A stretch of DNA of 6,213 nucleotides from Desulfobacterales bacterium (GCA_007135795.1 SLIE01000108.1:1-6213); one strand, 5' to 3'. Counted from the first letter of the stretch, positions 1 through 5,472 are shown. Program-made: numbers and translations. Notes: generated by a model from the sequence alone, not told the origin.

Positions 1-88
1 ATTATTGTTTTAATAAAGGATCATTTTTGAAAGAGTGTCTATATATATCCGGCTGGTTACCGGTTTTGCAAAAAGGGTGAAAAAAAAA

Positions 89-481
89 ATGGATTTTACT
101 ATAGATTTTACTAAAGAGCAGATCGAGGCCATAGAAACTGTTCTTGAAGAGGAGCTTATAGAGCTTGGGGTTCAAAGTGTAATTTTAATGGATCTCGCCG
201 GAAACGTCATTGTCAATTTGGATAGTGGCGGAACCAGTCATGATGTATTCTCACTTGCCGCACTTGCCGCGGGCAATTATGGGGCTGTAAGTGCCATGGC
301 CAATATCATTGGTGAGCAAGAGTTCTCTTTGCTTTTTCACAAGGGAGAAGAAGAGAGCATTCATTTTAGTAAAGTAGTTGATGACCTGCTTTTACTTACG
401 ATTTTTAACAAAAATGTATCACTTGGTTTTTTGCGTCTTAAGGTGGCGGAAGCCATTAAGCGCATACAGTTACTGGTGTGA
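89..481 (+). CDS. mglB: MglB-like roadblock/LC7 domain protein (candidate GTPase-activating partner of the MglA-like GTPase)
   Basis: A 130-residue cytoplasmic protein that is a single Roadblock/LC7 domain. Seen: a leading helix (about residues 8-26), the strand GVQSVILMDLAGNVI (27-41), the helix motif SLAALAAGN (55-63), GEQEFSLLFHKG (75-86) and a last strand-helix SLGFLRLKVAEA (111-122). This order and these motifs match Myxococcus MglB (SLASLTAGN, GENEF, FHEG, SLGLVRLR) as I remember it. Known for the family: MglB dimers bind MglA and stimulate GTP hydrolysis. The next gene on the same strand is an MglA homologue, which supports the pairing, although 242 bases separate them. I chose ATG 89 because AGGGTGA (74-80) gives a well-spaced ribosome site and the domain begins right after it; in-frame GTG codons at 35 and 77 are alternatives that add only a basic leader. 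Odd: the protein ends just after the final helix and has no acidic C-terminal tail as in Myxococcus MglB. The domain call is firm; the GAP role is inferred. Confidence 0.88.
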   Translation: MDFTIDFTKEQIEAIETVLEEELIELGVQSVILMDLAGNVIVNLDSGGTSHDVFSLAALAAGNYGAVSAMANIIGEQEFSLLFHKGEEESIHFSKVVDDLLLLTIFNKNVSLGFLRLKVAEAIKRIQLLV

Positions 482-723
482 GGAATCACCAACGATTGAC
501 GTGATTTCAGTTTTATCACCCATGGGTAATTAGCCCTGTATTTTTTTTCACCGTGGGAACTACCTCGCATATGCCGGGAGTTCATTTACAAAGCGCTTAG
601 ATGCCGGTCAGGTTTTAAAGATAAAAAAGTGAGCCTGATGCAAATGGATTAAATGACGGTTTTCGGTCAGCCGCCAGAAAGCAAGCAGCTGTTTTAACTT
701 TAACTGTTTCGGAGGACGAGGAT
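482..723. other. Non-coding gap between the mglB-like and mglA-like genes, with inverted repeats and a T-run
   Basis: No credible gene is seen in either strand. It holds several short dyads. AATCAC/GTGATT lies at 484-489 and 501-506. GGGT-AATTA-GCCC lies at 524-536 and is followed three bases later by a T-rich run at 539-548, so it could be a weak intrinsic terminator or attenuator after the roadblock gene. A bulged hairpin spans 557-583 (GAACT/AGTTC outer arms, CC/GG, and an inner GCATATGC palindrome at 567-574). A weaker arm pair TCAGGTT/AGCCTGA lies within about 608-638. The right half GATAAA of the palindrome found elsewhere in the window occurs at 620-625. No known riboswitch consensus is recognised and no convincing sigma-70 or sigma-54 promoter stands out. 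The length is unusual because mglB and mglA are commonly close together. Confidence 0.5.
524..548 (+). terminator. Possible weak intrinsic terminator after the roadblock gene
   Basis: A four-pair stem GGGT/GCCC (one G-U pair) with a five-base loop is followed by TGTA and a run of eight T. The stem is short, so efficiency is doubtful; it could be an attenuator or chance. The preceding ACCCATGGGT palindrome (518-527) offers an alternative pairing. Confidence 0.3.
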
Positions 724-726
724 TTG
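711..726 (+). promoter_or_regulatory. Strong ribosome binding site deciding a TTG start
   Basis: GGAGGA at 711-716 lies seven bases before TTG 724. No ATG or GTG gives an equally placed start, and the protein's N-terminus from this TTG (MALINPKKREVQVKIVYYG) lines up with known MglA N-termini, so the TTG is accepted. Confidence 0.8.
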
Positions 727-1329
727 GCATTAATTAATCCGAAAAAGCGGGAGGTTCAGGTCAAAATTGTTTATTACGGTCCCGGTAGGGGAGGTAAGAC
801 AACGAATCTGGAATATATCAACCGAAAATTCAAAAAAAGAATATTGAACGAAATGGTGACGGTCAAAACATATGGCGACCGAACGCTTTTTTTCGATTTC
901 TTACCGTTTGACATGGGAGAAATAAAAGGACACAGCATCAAAATTCAGCTTTATACTGTTCCCGGACAGGTTAAGTATAATGCAACACGGCGACTCGTGT
1001 TGCGGGGTGTGGATGGTATCGTTTTTGTAGCGGATTCGATGGATCTCAGGCGGGAAATGAATATTCGATCACTCCATAACCTCAAGGAAAACCTGGAATC
1101 TTTCAATAAAAACATGTCCAATATCCCACTGGTCATGCAATATAATAAGCGAGATCTCTCTGAAGAAGGTATCCCGATATTGTCGCTTGAAACTTTACAG
1201 AAAGATTTGAACAGTCAGTTAAACGCTCCTTATTTTCAAGCCAGCGCAGTAAGTGGGGACAATGTTACGGCAACCATGAAAAAAATTATCGCATTGACTG
1301 TGAGTTCACTTCGAAAAAAACTGGAATAG
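724..1329 (+). CDS. mglA: MglA-like Ras-superfamily small GTPase
   Basis: A 201-residue cytoplasmic GTPase. Seen: P-loop GPGRGGKTT (19-27), switch region TYGDRTLFFDFLP (49-61), TVPGQ (78-82) in place of the usual DxxG, and the guanine-specificity motif NKRD (141-144). Known for Myxococcus MglA, in matching numbering: G21, the intrinsic catalytic arginine R53, the atypical T78, Q82 and N141; all are present here, so the protein should bind and hydrolyse GTP. The P-loop differs in detail (RGG for LCG). Length fits the family (about 195 residues). In Myxococcus, GTP-bound MglA marks the leading pole and controls pili and gliding; in this organism the output is unknown. The gene follows the MglB-like gene and is 12 bases upstream of the acidic protein, whose ribosome site overlaps its stop codon, indicating co-transcription and probable translational coupling. 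It uses a TTG start. The family call is firm; the polarity role is inferred. Confidence 0.93.
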   Translation: MALINPKKREVQVKIVYYGPGRGGKTTNLEYINRKFKKRILNEMVTVKTYGDRTLFFDFLPFDMGEIKGHSIKIQLYTVPGQVKYNATRRLVLRGVDGIVFVADSMDLRREMNIRSLHNLKENLESFNKNMSNIPLVMQYNKRDLSEEGIPILSLETLQKDLNSQLNAPYFQASAVSGDNVTATMKKIIALTVSSLRKKLE

Positions 1330-1344
1330 GAGGATAGTGCATTG
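1329..1344 (+). promoter_or_regulatory. Ribosome binding site overlapping the mglA stop, deciding a second TTG start
   Basis: GGAGGA at 1329-1334 begins on the last base of the TAG stop (1327-1329) and stands seven bases before TTG 1342. The layout copies that of the preceding gene (GGAGGA, seven bases, TTG, then GC for alanine) and points to translational coupling. Confidence 0.75.
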
Positions 1345-2097
1345 GCTAAAACCGAAGATGACGGAGGTATCGGTGCCGAAGTATCAAACCGGCTTGACGA
1401 GTTATTTTCCGAAGATGATGAACAGGAAGCGGATGAAGAAAAATTGGAAGTGCTTTCGCATGATGAGTTGGAAGAGATCCCCGTAAAGGACAAAGATACG
1501 GAAACGGATGATTATTCCGTTATCGAGGATGAAAGTGCCGGCGGAATCCCATGGGACGACGATTCTCCGATAGATTCCCTGAAAGCGCTGATTTCCGCAA
1601 TTGAATGGGAGATCAGTGACGACACGATGGATGCATTCATAATTGAGGTGGAACGCCTTAAGGAGAAACATCAAGATGATCCGATTCTGGTGATGTTTCT
1701 GAAATTGCATGAATCTATAGGAAAGTATATCAGGTCCAAAAAAGCCCGAGCTCATCCGGATGCGATTAAATTTGTAACCTCGGTATTCCATTCGTTCGAG
1801 AACGTTATCACCACTCCTCTTATGTCCAACACACAGAAAAAGAAATTGTTGTTTGCGGAAATGAAAATCTTCAAGGAATTCAAACAACGATTAATTAATC
1901 GAAAACAAGATACTGGAAGTGCTTCGCCTGGCAGTCAGTCGACGATGGAATCCGGAAGGGGTCTGATCACTCCCGTTAAATTTGAAAATCAGGAGGCGAT
2001 CGACCATCTGGTTGAACATCTTGTACGAGAAATGAAAAAAATGATTAAAGGCGAATTTGAAAAATTAAGGCAGGAGATAGGGAAATCCACGTCATAA
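1342..2097 (+). CDS. Acidic, probably scaffold-like protein of unknown function encoded next to the MglA-like GTPase
   Basis: I do not recognise a named family. The 251-residue protein has no signal peptide or membrane segment. Residues 1-75 are strongly acidic and probably disordered (30 Asp/Glu). Residues 76-160 look like a compact helical domain containing SLKALISAIEWEISDDTMDAF and KYIRSKKARAHPDAIK, a type I have an impression of from other deltaproteobacterial signalling proteins. A Ser/Gly-rich linker (190-208) follows, then a basic amphipathic, possibly coiled-coil helix (217-246). Near the N-terminus, AEVSNRLDELFSED (12-25) resembles the C-terminal tail of Myxococcus MglB, a segment the adjacent MglB-like protein lacks. 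It is co-directional with the GTPase gene, 12 bases after it. Inference: an adaptor or effector that binds the GTPase through the acidic motif. It could equally be a partner of the later PATAN proteins. The coding call is firm; the function is unknown. Confidence 0.85.
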   Translation: MAKTEDDGGIGAEVSNRLDELFSEDDEQEADEEKLEVLSHDELEEIPVKDKDTETDDYSVIEDESAGGIPWDDDSPIDSLKALISAIEWEISDDTMDAFIIEVERLKEKHQDDPILVMFLKLHESIGKYIRSKKARAHPDAIKFVTSVFHSFENVITTPLMSNTQKKKLLFAEMKIFKEFKQRLINRKQDTGSASPGSQSTMESGRGLITPVKFENQEAIDHLVEHLVREMKKMIKGEFEKLRQEIGKSTS

Positions 2098-2110
2098 TTT
2101 ATCTGATAAA
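2098..2110. promoter_or_regulatory. Perfect palindrome TTTATC-T-GATAAA, candidate operator
   Basis: Six-base arms with a single central base, beginning immediately after the TAA of the acidic protein gene and 128 bases before the next start. The same arms recur at 5473-5485 with G in the centre. A one-base spacer does not suit an RNA hairpin with these arms, so a dimeric DNA-binding protein site is more likely. The binding protein is unknown. Confidence 0.5.
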
Positions 2111-2141
2111 CCGTTATTGGACTTTCAGACTAAACCGCAAG

Positions 2142-2158
2142 AATACATGAAATGTATT
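2142..2158. promoter_or_regulatory. Perfect inverted repeat AATACAT-GAA-ATGTATT, candidate operator
   Basis: Seven-base perfect arms around three bases, in the non-coding region 80 bases before the ATG at 2239. The size and symmetry suit a dimeric regulator; as RNA it would form only a weak A/U-rich hairpin. No second copy was noticed in the window. Confidence 0.4.
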
Positions 2159-2168
2159 GAGTATCAAA

Positions 2169-2220
2169 TTTAAGCCTGGTGGTGGATTCATACGAGTAGA
2201 AAATCTCTAACAGGCTAAAA
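2169..2220 (+). other. Potential 5' leader stem bracketing the region before the ribosome site
   Basis: TTTAAGCCTG (2169-2178) pairs with CAGGCTAAAA (2211-2220) with a single mismatch, enclosing a 32-base loop and ending six bases before GGAGG (2227-2231). It could affect translation of the following gene. The long loop makes a strong terminator unlikely and chance cannot be excluded. Confidence 0.3.
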
Positions 2221-2238
2221 TATTATGGAGGCTTTTGT

Positions 2239-2712
2239 ATGGGGGATACATTTTCAGGGGATATTTCAAAACTGATTTTGAAGCGCACTGTCAGGGCTGA
2301 TATGGGAGAGGTCTCACTGGACAGTCGTATGTTGCATGTATTAATGGAACTCGATGGTAGAAAAACGCTCGGGCAGATTTCCCAATCCCTGGATATGAAT
2401 ATGAAGACGTTGCGGGAAACCGTAAACCGAATTTATCAGATGCGTCTATGCGAGACATCTCTCGATTCAATGCCGGTGCTTGATCAGCAATTTTTAAATG
2501 ACTTGTCCGCTGAACTTTCGAAAGCCATGGGCCCTATTGCCGATGTTGTCATCGAGGATGAAATTGCTGATATGGGGGAAAAGCAGGAACGCTTTCCCGC
2601 ACATCGGGCTGCCGAACTTGTTGATGTGCTGGCCCGGCAAATTTTGAGGGAGGAGCGCAAAGTGGCATTCCAGCAATCAATGGTGAAGAAGCTCAGGGAA
2701 ATCATTTTGTAG
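2239..2712 (+). CDS. Winged-helix-like protein with C-terminal DUF8082-type helical domain
   Basis: A 157-residue soluble protein. Residues 24-72 (VSLDSRMLHVLMELDGRKTLGQISQSLDMNMKTLRETVNRIYQ and onward) have the helix pattern of a small winged-helix or DprA-like fold: a first helix with a DG turn, a two-helix turn-helix unit (LGQISQSL, MKTLRETVNRI), then a short wing. Residues 83-157 carry SKAMGPIADVVIEDEIADMG and the basic helix AAELVDVLARQILREERKVAFQQSM, resembling the domain I recall as DUF8082, found in proteobacterial signalling proteins; the number is from memory. The start is ATG 2239 with GGAGG (2227-2231). It might bind DNA, but this kind of wing domain often mediates protein contacts in PATAN/MglA-type systems, so a transcription factor role should not be assumed. 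It abuts the small ORF after it and precedes the membrane sensor, suggesting one operon. Confidence 0.8.
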   Translation: MGDTFSGDISKLILKRTVRADMGEVSLDSRMLHVLMELDGRKTLGQISQSLDMNMKTLRETVNRIYQMRLCETSLDSMPVLDQQFLNDLSAELSKAMGPIADVVIEDEIADMGEKQERFPAHRAAELVDVLARQILREERKVAFQQSMVKKLREIIL

Positions 2713-2714
2713 TG

Positions 2715-2921
2715 ATGTTCATCCCGAAATGTATTTCAAAAGGCTGTTTCGCGATCGATACCACTATCGCAGCGGGCAGTGGACAACGTTTTATATTTGA
2801 ATATTGCTCGGATAACAGCATTCATCGAGCACGTGTGAGAGTCGATCTTGAGAGGGCAATGGCATTGATGAAGGGCTCCTGTCAGGCAACGGGTACTGCA
2901 TCGAATATTCCATTATTATAG
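2715..2921 (+). CDS. Small hypothetical protein abutting the winged-helix-like gene
   Basis: An open frame of 68 codons from ATG 2715 (69 from GTG 2712, which shares its G with the previous TAG stop). I do not recognise the product. It is predicted to be strand-rich, with CFAIDTTIA, RFIFEYC and SIHRARVRVDLERAMALMKG, and has four cysteines at 6, 11, 31 and 56 counted from ATG. There is no signal peptide or membrane segment. Codon use looks ordinary for the neighbourhood, and the tight junction with the upstream stop favours coupled translation. The possible ribosome site (AGGGAA, about 2695-2700) is rather far from the start. The frame could be fortuitous, because the region otherwise would simply be a 265-base gap. 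Confidence 0.45.
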   Translation: MFIPKCISKGCFAIDTTIAAGSGQRFIFEYCSDNSIHRARVRVDLERAMALMKGSCQATGTASNIPLL

Positions 2922-2977
2922 ACATTCAAGGCAACATTTTATGGATGAAGCCACTTTTTAGCAAGGAGGAGTAACCA

Positions 2978-4171
2978 ATGACAGTGATTTGTGAGGAATG
3001 TGGGAAGATTTATCATGTCGATCCTTATAAAATCGAAACCTATAAAAACAAAAACATCAAGGTTCGATGTGGTGAATGTAACCATGTGACGAAGTTGTCA
3101 AACCTGATTGATGTTTCCAGTACACCTGTTGCGTCATACGTCGGGGAACCAGAACCTGAACCAGATCTGCTTCAGCCTGAAGAAAGTGATTCCTCGCCGC
3201 CGGGTATGCCGGAAGAATTAAAGGCAGCTTCCTCAAGACAGATCACTGGGTCGGAGCGCAGAAAGGGTTGGATCGGGCTCAGAGGGAAGATGTTTTTTCT
3301 GTTTTTTTTAATTCCTATTATTCTAATGGCTGTATCCGGTGGTTTTTCCCAATGGCAGCTTAATATTCTCGTTGATGAAATTACAGATGAAAGTACAGTG
3401 CTTTTAACCGAGGCTGGTGAAGCGCTTCTGCTCCAGAAAGCCAGAGACATTGCCTTTCAGGCGGAAATCTATCTGAGGGGCAACCCTGAGCTGGAGAGAA
3501 CGGACTTTGCTTATGATCCGGCTTTTAATTATATTGCAGTTCAGGCAGTCGGTTCAACGGGTTATACAACACTCATCGAAGAGCCATCAGAGCAGGATGG
3601 CAGCACATTTTGGACCATCTGGGCCCATCCGAACCCAAACCTTGTCGGTATGTCTGATATGAACGCTGTACGTGCATCGATCGGACCACATTTTGATTCT
3701 TTCTACGATCTTCTTATGAGTGCGATGGGAGGGAAAGAAATTACCGGTGAGTACAGATGGCCGGATCCGGATGGTGTTGTTCGTGAAAAATTCATGGCGG
3801 TTGTCCCTATAAACGTTGGTGGTGCAAGATACGTTATTATGGCCACCTCCAACATCGAGGAGTTTGAGCAAAGGACCGATTCATTGAGGGAGAGTGCTCA
3901 ACTCATGACCACGCAGACCCTTTACGTGAATTTGGGTATTTTTCTTGGAGCCATTTTCGTCATCGGCCTTTGTATTATTGTATATGGATATCGGTTGACC
4001 CGGAAGATCCAGTATCTTACGGATGTTGCAGATCGTATCAGCGTCGGAGATATGGAAGCGGAGATCGAGATCAGATCAAAGGATGAAATCGGAAGCCTTG
4101 CGGATGCGATTTCGAGAATGCAGGACAGTTTGAGGTTTTCTATTGAACGGCTAAGGCGTCGTCGCCGGTAA
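2978..4171 (+). CDS. Membrane sensor with N-terminal zinc ribbon, Cache-like outer domain and HAMP, without output domain
   Basis: A 397-residue inner-membrane protein. Seen: a cytoplasmic zinc ribbon of the MJ0042/zinc_ribbon_5 type with C5-x2-C8 and C31-x2-C34; an acidic Pro-rich linker (about 45-90); membrane segment 1 (about 105-124, MFFLFFLIPIILMAVSGG); an outer domain (125-314) with features of a Cache-like sensor (KARDIAFQAEIYLRGNPEL, GEYRWPDPDGVVREKF, YVIMATSNIEEF); membrane segment 2 (about 315-338); and a HAMP domain (about 335-390) with ISVGDMEAEIEI and DEIGSLADAISRMQ. It ends in RLRRRRR. No kinase, methyl-accepting, cyclase or phosphatase domain follows, and a terminator lies just downstream, so the lack of output appears genuine and not a truncation. 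ATG 2978 is preceded by AAGGAGG (2963-2969). Inference: it senses a periplasmic ligand and passes the signal through HAMP or the zinc ribbon to a separate protein, perhaps one encoded nearby. The architecture is certain; ligand and partner are unknown. Confidence 0.9.
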   Translation: MTVICEECGKIYHVDPYKIETYKNKNIKVRCGECNHVTKLSNLIDVSSTPVASYVGEPEPEPDLLQPEESDSSPPGMPEELKAASSRQITGSERRKGWIGLRGKMFFLFFLIPIILMAVSGGFSQWQLNILVDEITDESTVLLTEAGEALLLQKARDIAFQAEIYLRGNPELERTDFAYDPAFNYIAVQAVGSTGYTTLIEEPSEQDGSTFWTIWAHPNPNLVGMSDMNAVRASIGPHFDSFYDLLMSAMGGKEITGEYRWPDPDGVVREKFMAVVPINVGGARYVIMATSNIEEFEQRTDSLRESAQLMTTQTLYVNLGIFLGAIFVIGLCIIVYGYRLTRKIQYLTDVADRISVGDMEAEIEIRSKDEIGSLADAISRMQDSLRFSIERLRRRRR

Positions 4172-4399
4172 TCTGGTTTTGGCTTTAAAATTGTCTACAA
4201 AACAAGCAATGCCGGTCACATTGATGCCGCATTGCTTGTTTTGCATTAAGCGTAAGCAGACGTCTTCATCCATGTTCGAAGCCTCGCTGTCTGTCTGTTG
4301 GAAATGGCAGAGGAAAGTGGGGGCCTGGAAATTCACTTGAATGCCGGACTGTGTTTGGTGAACTCTTATTCAAAAGTTTGATTTCGAGGAAAAAGCGAA
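4172..4399. other. Intergenic region after the terminator, leader of the PATAN gene
   Basis: Beyond the terminator (4198-4243) I find no gene; short open frames on both strands run through the hairpin and have no ribosome site. A promoter for the next gene should lie between 4244 and 4390, but no sequence there matches sigma-70 or sigma-54 consensus well enough to name. GAGG at 4386-4389 is the ribosome site for ATG 4400. Confidence 0.5.
4198..4243. terminator. Intrinsic terminator, perfect 15-base arms, probably bidirectional
   Basis: CAAAACAAGCAATGC (4198-4212) pairs perfectly with its complement at 4229-4243 around a 16-base loop; GG/CC at 4214-4215 and 4227-4228 can extend it past one bulged base. 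The A-rich left and T-rich right ends (TTGTTTTG) give the U-tract character on either strand. It begins 27 bases after the sensor stop and separates that transcription unit from the PATAN gene. Confidence 0.75.
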
Positions 4400-5458
4400 A
4401 TGATAATTATCCCGAAAGAACTGCCGGTTATAGAGAAGCTCAATAGTTATTACCTGAATATTAACAGGCTGGTTGAGCATTATCAGGGAGAATTGGGAGC
4501 GGGCGTTGTATATTTTCGAACAGCAGCAACGGAATGTGCCCTCTTTTTTGATGAATACAATATTGTGAATGGCTGTTGTGAGGAGAAGCAGCAGAAAACA
4601 GGAGGCCAGGCTGCCATTAATTTGGTAATGGAAATGGCACCGCATAACAATTTTTCCGTCTCGGTCTATCGAATATCTTCCAATCAACTCTATTTTTGGG
4701 CTAATTTGTCGAATTCAGAACTTATATACAATGGGTTGACCACTGAGTTTACGGATCTTGAGGGTCTGATACGAAAAATGGAGTCGGAAAAACTTACCGG
4801 ATATATTGATGTGCAATTGAACGGGGATTTCAAGGGTGGGCTTTTATTTTTTTTCAATGGCGAAATTATCGGTGGTCTGTCCCAGGATGACAAAGGAAAT
4901 CCTGATCGCTCATCCGTGTATAAAGATGAATTGATTACGAGTTCAAGGGAATTTGGTGGAAAATTCAATGTTTCCCGAATTTTTCTGGATTATGGTGAAA
5001 GCAATACGGTCAGTCCGATTGTAAAATCCGCAGTGAAAGAAAAAAAAGATCCCCCAAAGAAGCAGAAAAGTGCGGCGTCCGCACCAAAAACCGAAGCGCC
5101 TGAAACGGATATGGCAACTCTGTTGAGAATGCTGGAATCTCTTCTCGGTACAATGGATCGGCTGGTGGGCCAAAATCGTAAAATCCGTCTTGATTTTGAA
5201 ACGCTTCTAAGCAAGAAATTTGTTGAGAAAATAGATAAATTTGAATTTTTGGATCCTTTTGCAGCGGATTTTCGCTATTCGGACGGAAAGGTATCATACA
5301 CAGGTGACGTCGGGTGTGATGTTTTGGCAGGTGCAATTTCTGAATGTGTTTTGGAAATTGCACAAAATATCGGCATCACCTCCCAGCTCCGCAAGGATCT
5401 GCATTCGTGGCGCAAAGAATTTGCCGACGCAGTAATCGAGTATGATTTGCGTTTGTAG
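4400..5458 (+). CDS. Tandem PATAN-like (DUF4388) protein with uncharacterised C-terminal domain
   Basis: A 352-residue soluble protein. Residues 118-200 are a PATAN/DUF4388-like unit: DLEGLIRKMESEKLTGYIDV, then GGLLFFFNGEIIGG, an insertion, and GGKFNVSRIFLD. Residues 15-110 look like a more divergent copy (GAGVVYFR, ECALFFDEYNIVNG, AAINLVMEMAP, FSVSVYRI), so the protein seems to hold two copies in tandem. A Lys/Pro/Ala-rich linker (213-236) leads to a C-terminal domain (238-352) with a helical start (TLLRMLESLLGTMDRLVGQNRK), KKFVEKIDKFEFLDPFAADFRYSDGKVSYTG and a helical end; I do not know its family. Known: PATAN domains occur in cyanobacterial regulators such as PatA and are linked to development, phototaxis and pilus control. 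There is no catalytic motif, so an adaptor role is likely. Start ATG 4400 has GAGG ten bases before it. It follows a terminator and so has its own promoter or an internal one. The domain call is fairly firm, the role inferred. Confidence 0.82.
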   Translation: MIIIPKELPVIEKLNSYYLNINRLVEHYQGELGAGVVYFRTAATECALFFDEYNIVNGCCEEKQQKTGGQAAINLVMEMAPHNNFSVSVYRISSNQLYFWANLSNSELIYNGLTTEFTDLEGLIRKMESEKLTGYIDVQLNGDFKGGLLFFFNGEIIGGLSQDDKGNPDRSSVYKDELITSSREFGGKFNVSRIFLDYGESNTVSPIVKSAVKEKKDPPKKQKSAASAPKTEAPETDMATLLRMLESLLGTMDRLVGQNRKIRLDFETLLSKKFVEKIDKFEFLDPFAADFRYSDGKVSYTGDVGCDVLAGAISECVLEIAQNIGITSQLRKDLHSWRKEFADAVIEYDLRL

Positions 5459-5472
5459 TTGAGCACCGGTGT

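Noticed and set aside
1..30. Possible tail of an upstream gene in frame 1 ending at TGA 28-30
   Set aside because: Only nine codons are visible and the sequence is AT-rich; it cannot be told from non-coding leader.
35..88. N-terminal extension of the roadblock protein from GTG 35
   Set aside because: No well-placed ribosome site, a basic leader outside the domain, and a better start with AGGGTGA at ATG 89.
571..607. Direct repeat ATGCCGG at 571-577 and 601-607
   Set aside because: Seven bases only, and the same word occurs several times in coding parts of the window, so it is probably composition.
1402..1887. Long minus-strand open frame opposite the acidic protein gene
   Set aside because: It is a shadow of the strongly biased coding sequence on the + strand; its translation is rich in Phe/Ile/Arg with no domain pattern.
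2115..2145. TTGGAC and AGAATA as a sigma-70 promoter
   Set aside because: Each box matches the consensus only about half, so the pair is not distinguishable from background.
4212..4228. GG-N10-GC spacing suggestive of a sigma-54 promoter
   Set aside because: The flanking consensus bases do not match and the bases lie in the loop of the terminator hairpin.
4191..4340. Short open frame through the terminator region, and an opposite-strand frame at 4151-4336
   Set aside because: Both run through the 15-base hairpin arms, have no ribosome site, and show no domain-like pattern.
4402..4411. GATAATTATC palindrome resembling part of a Fur box
   Set aside because: It overlaps the start codon and encodes the Ile-Ile-Ile N-terminus; it lacks the third repeat of a Fur site, and one short AT-rich palindrome is weak evidence.
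5464..5471. CACCGGTG palindrome after the PATAN gene as a terminator
   Set aside because: Arms of four with no room for a loop and only four T after it.
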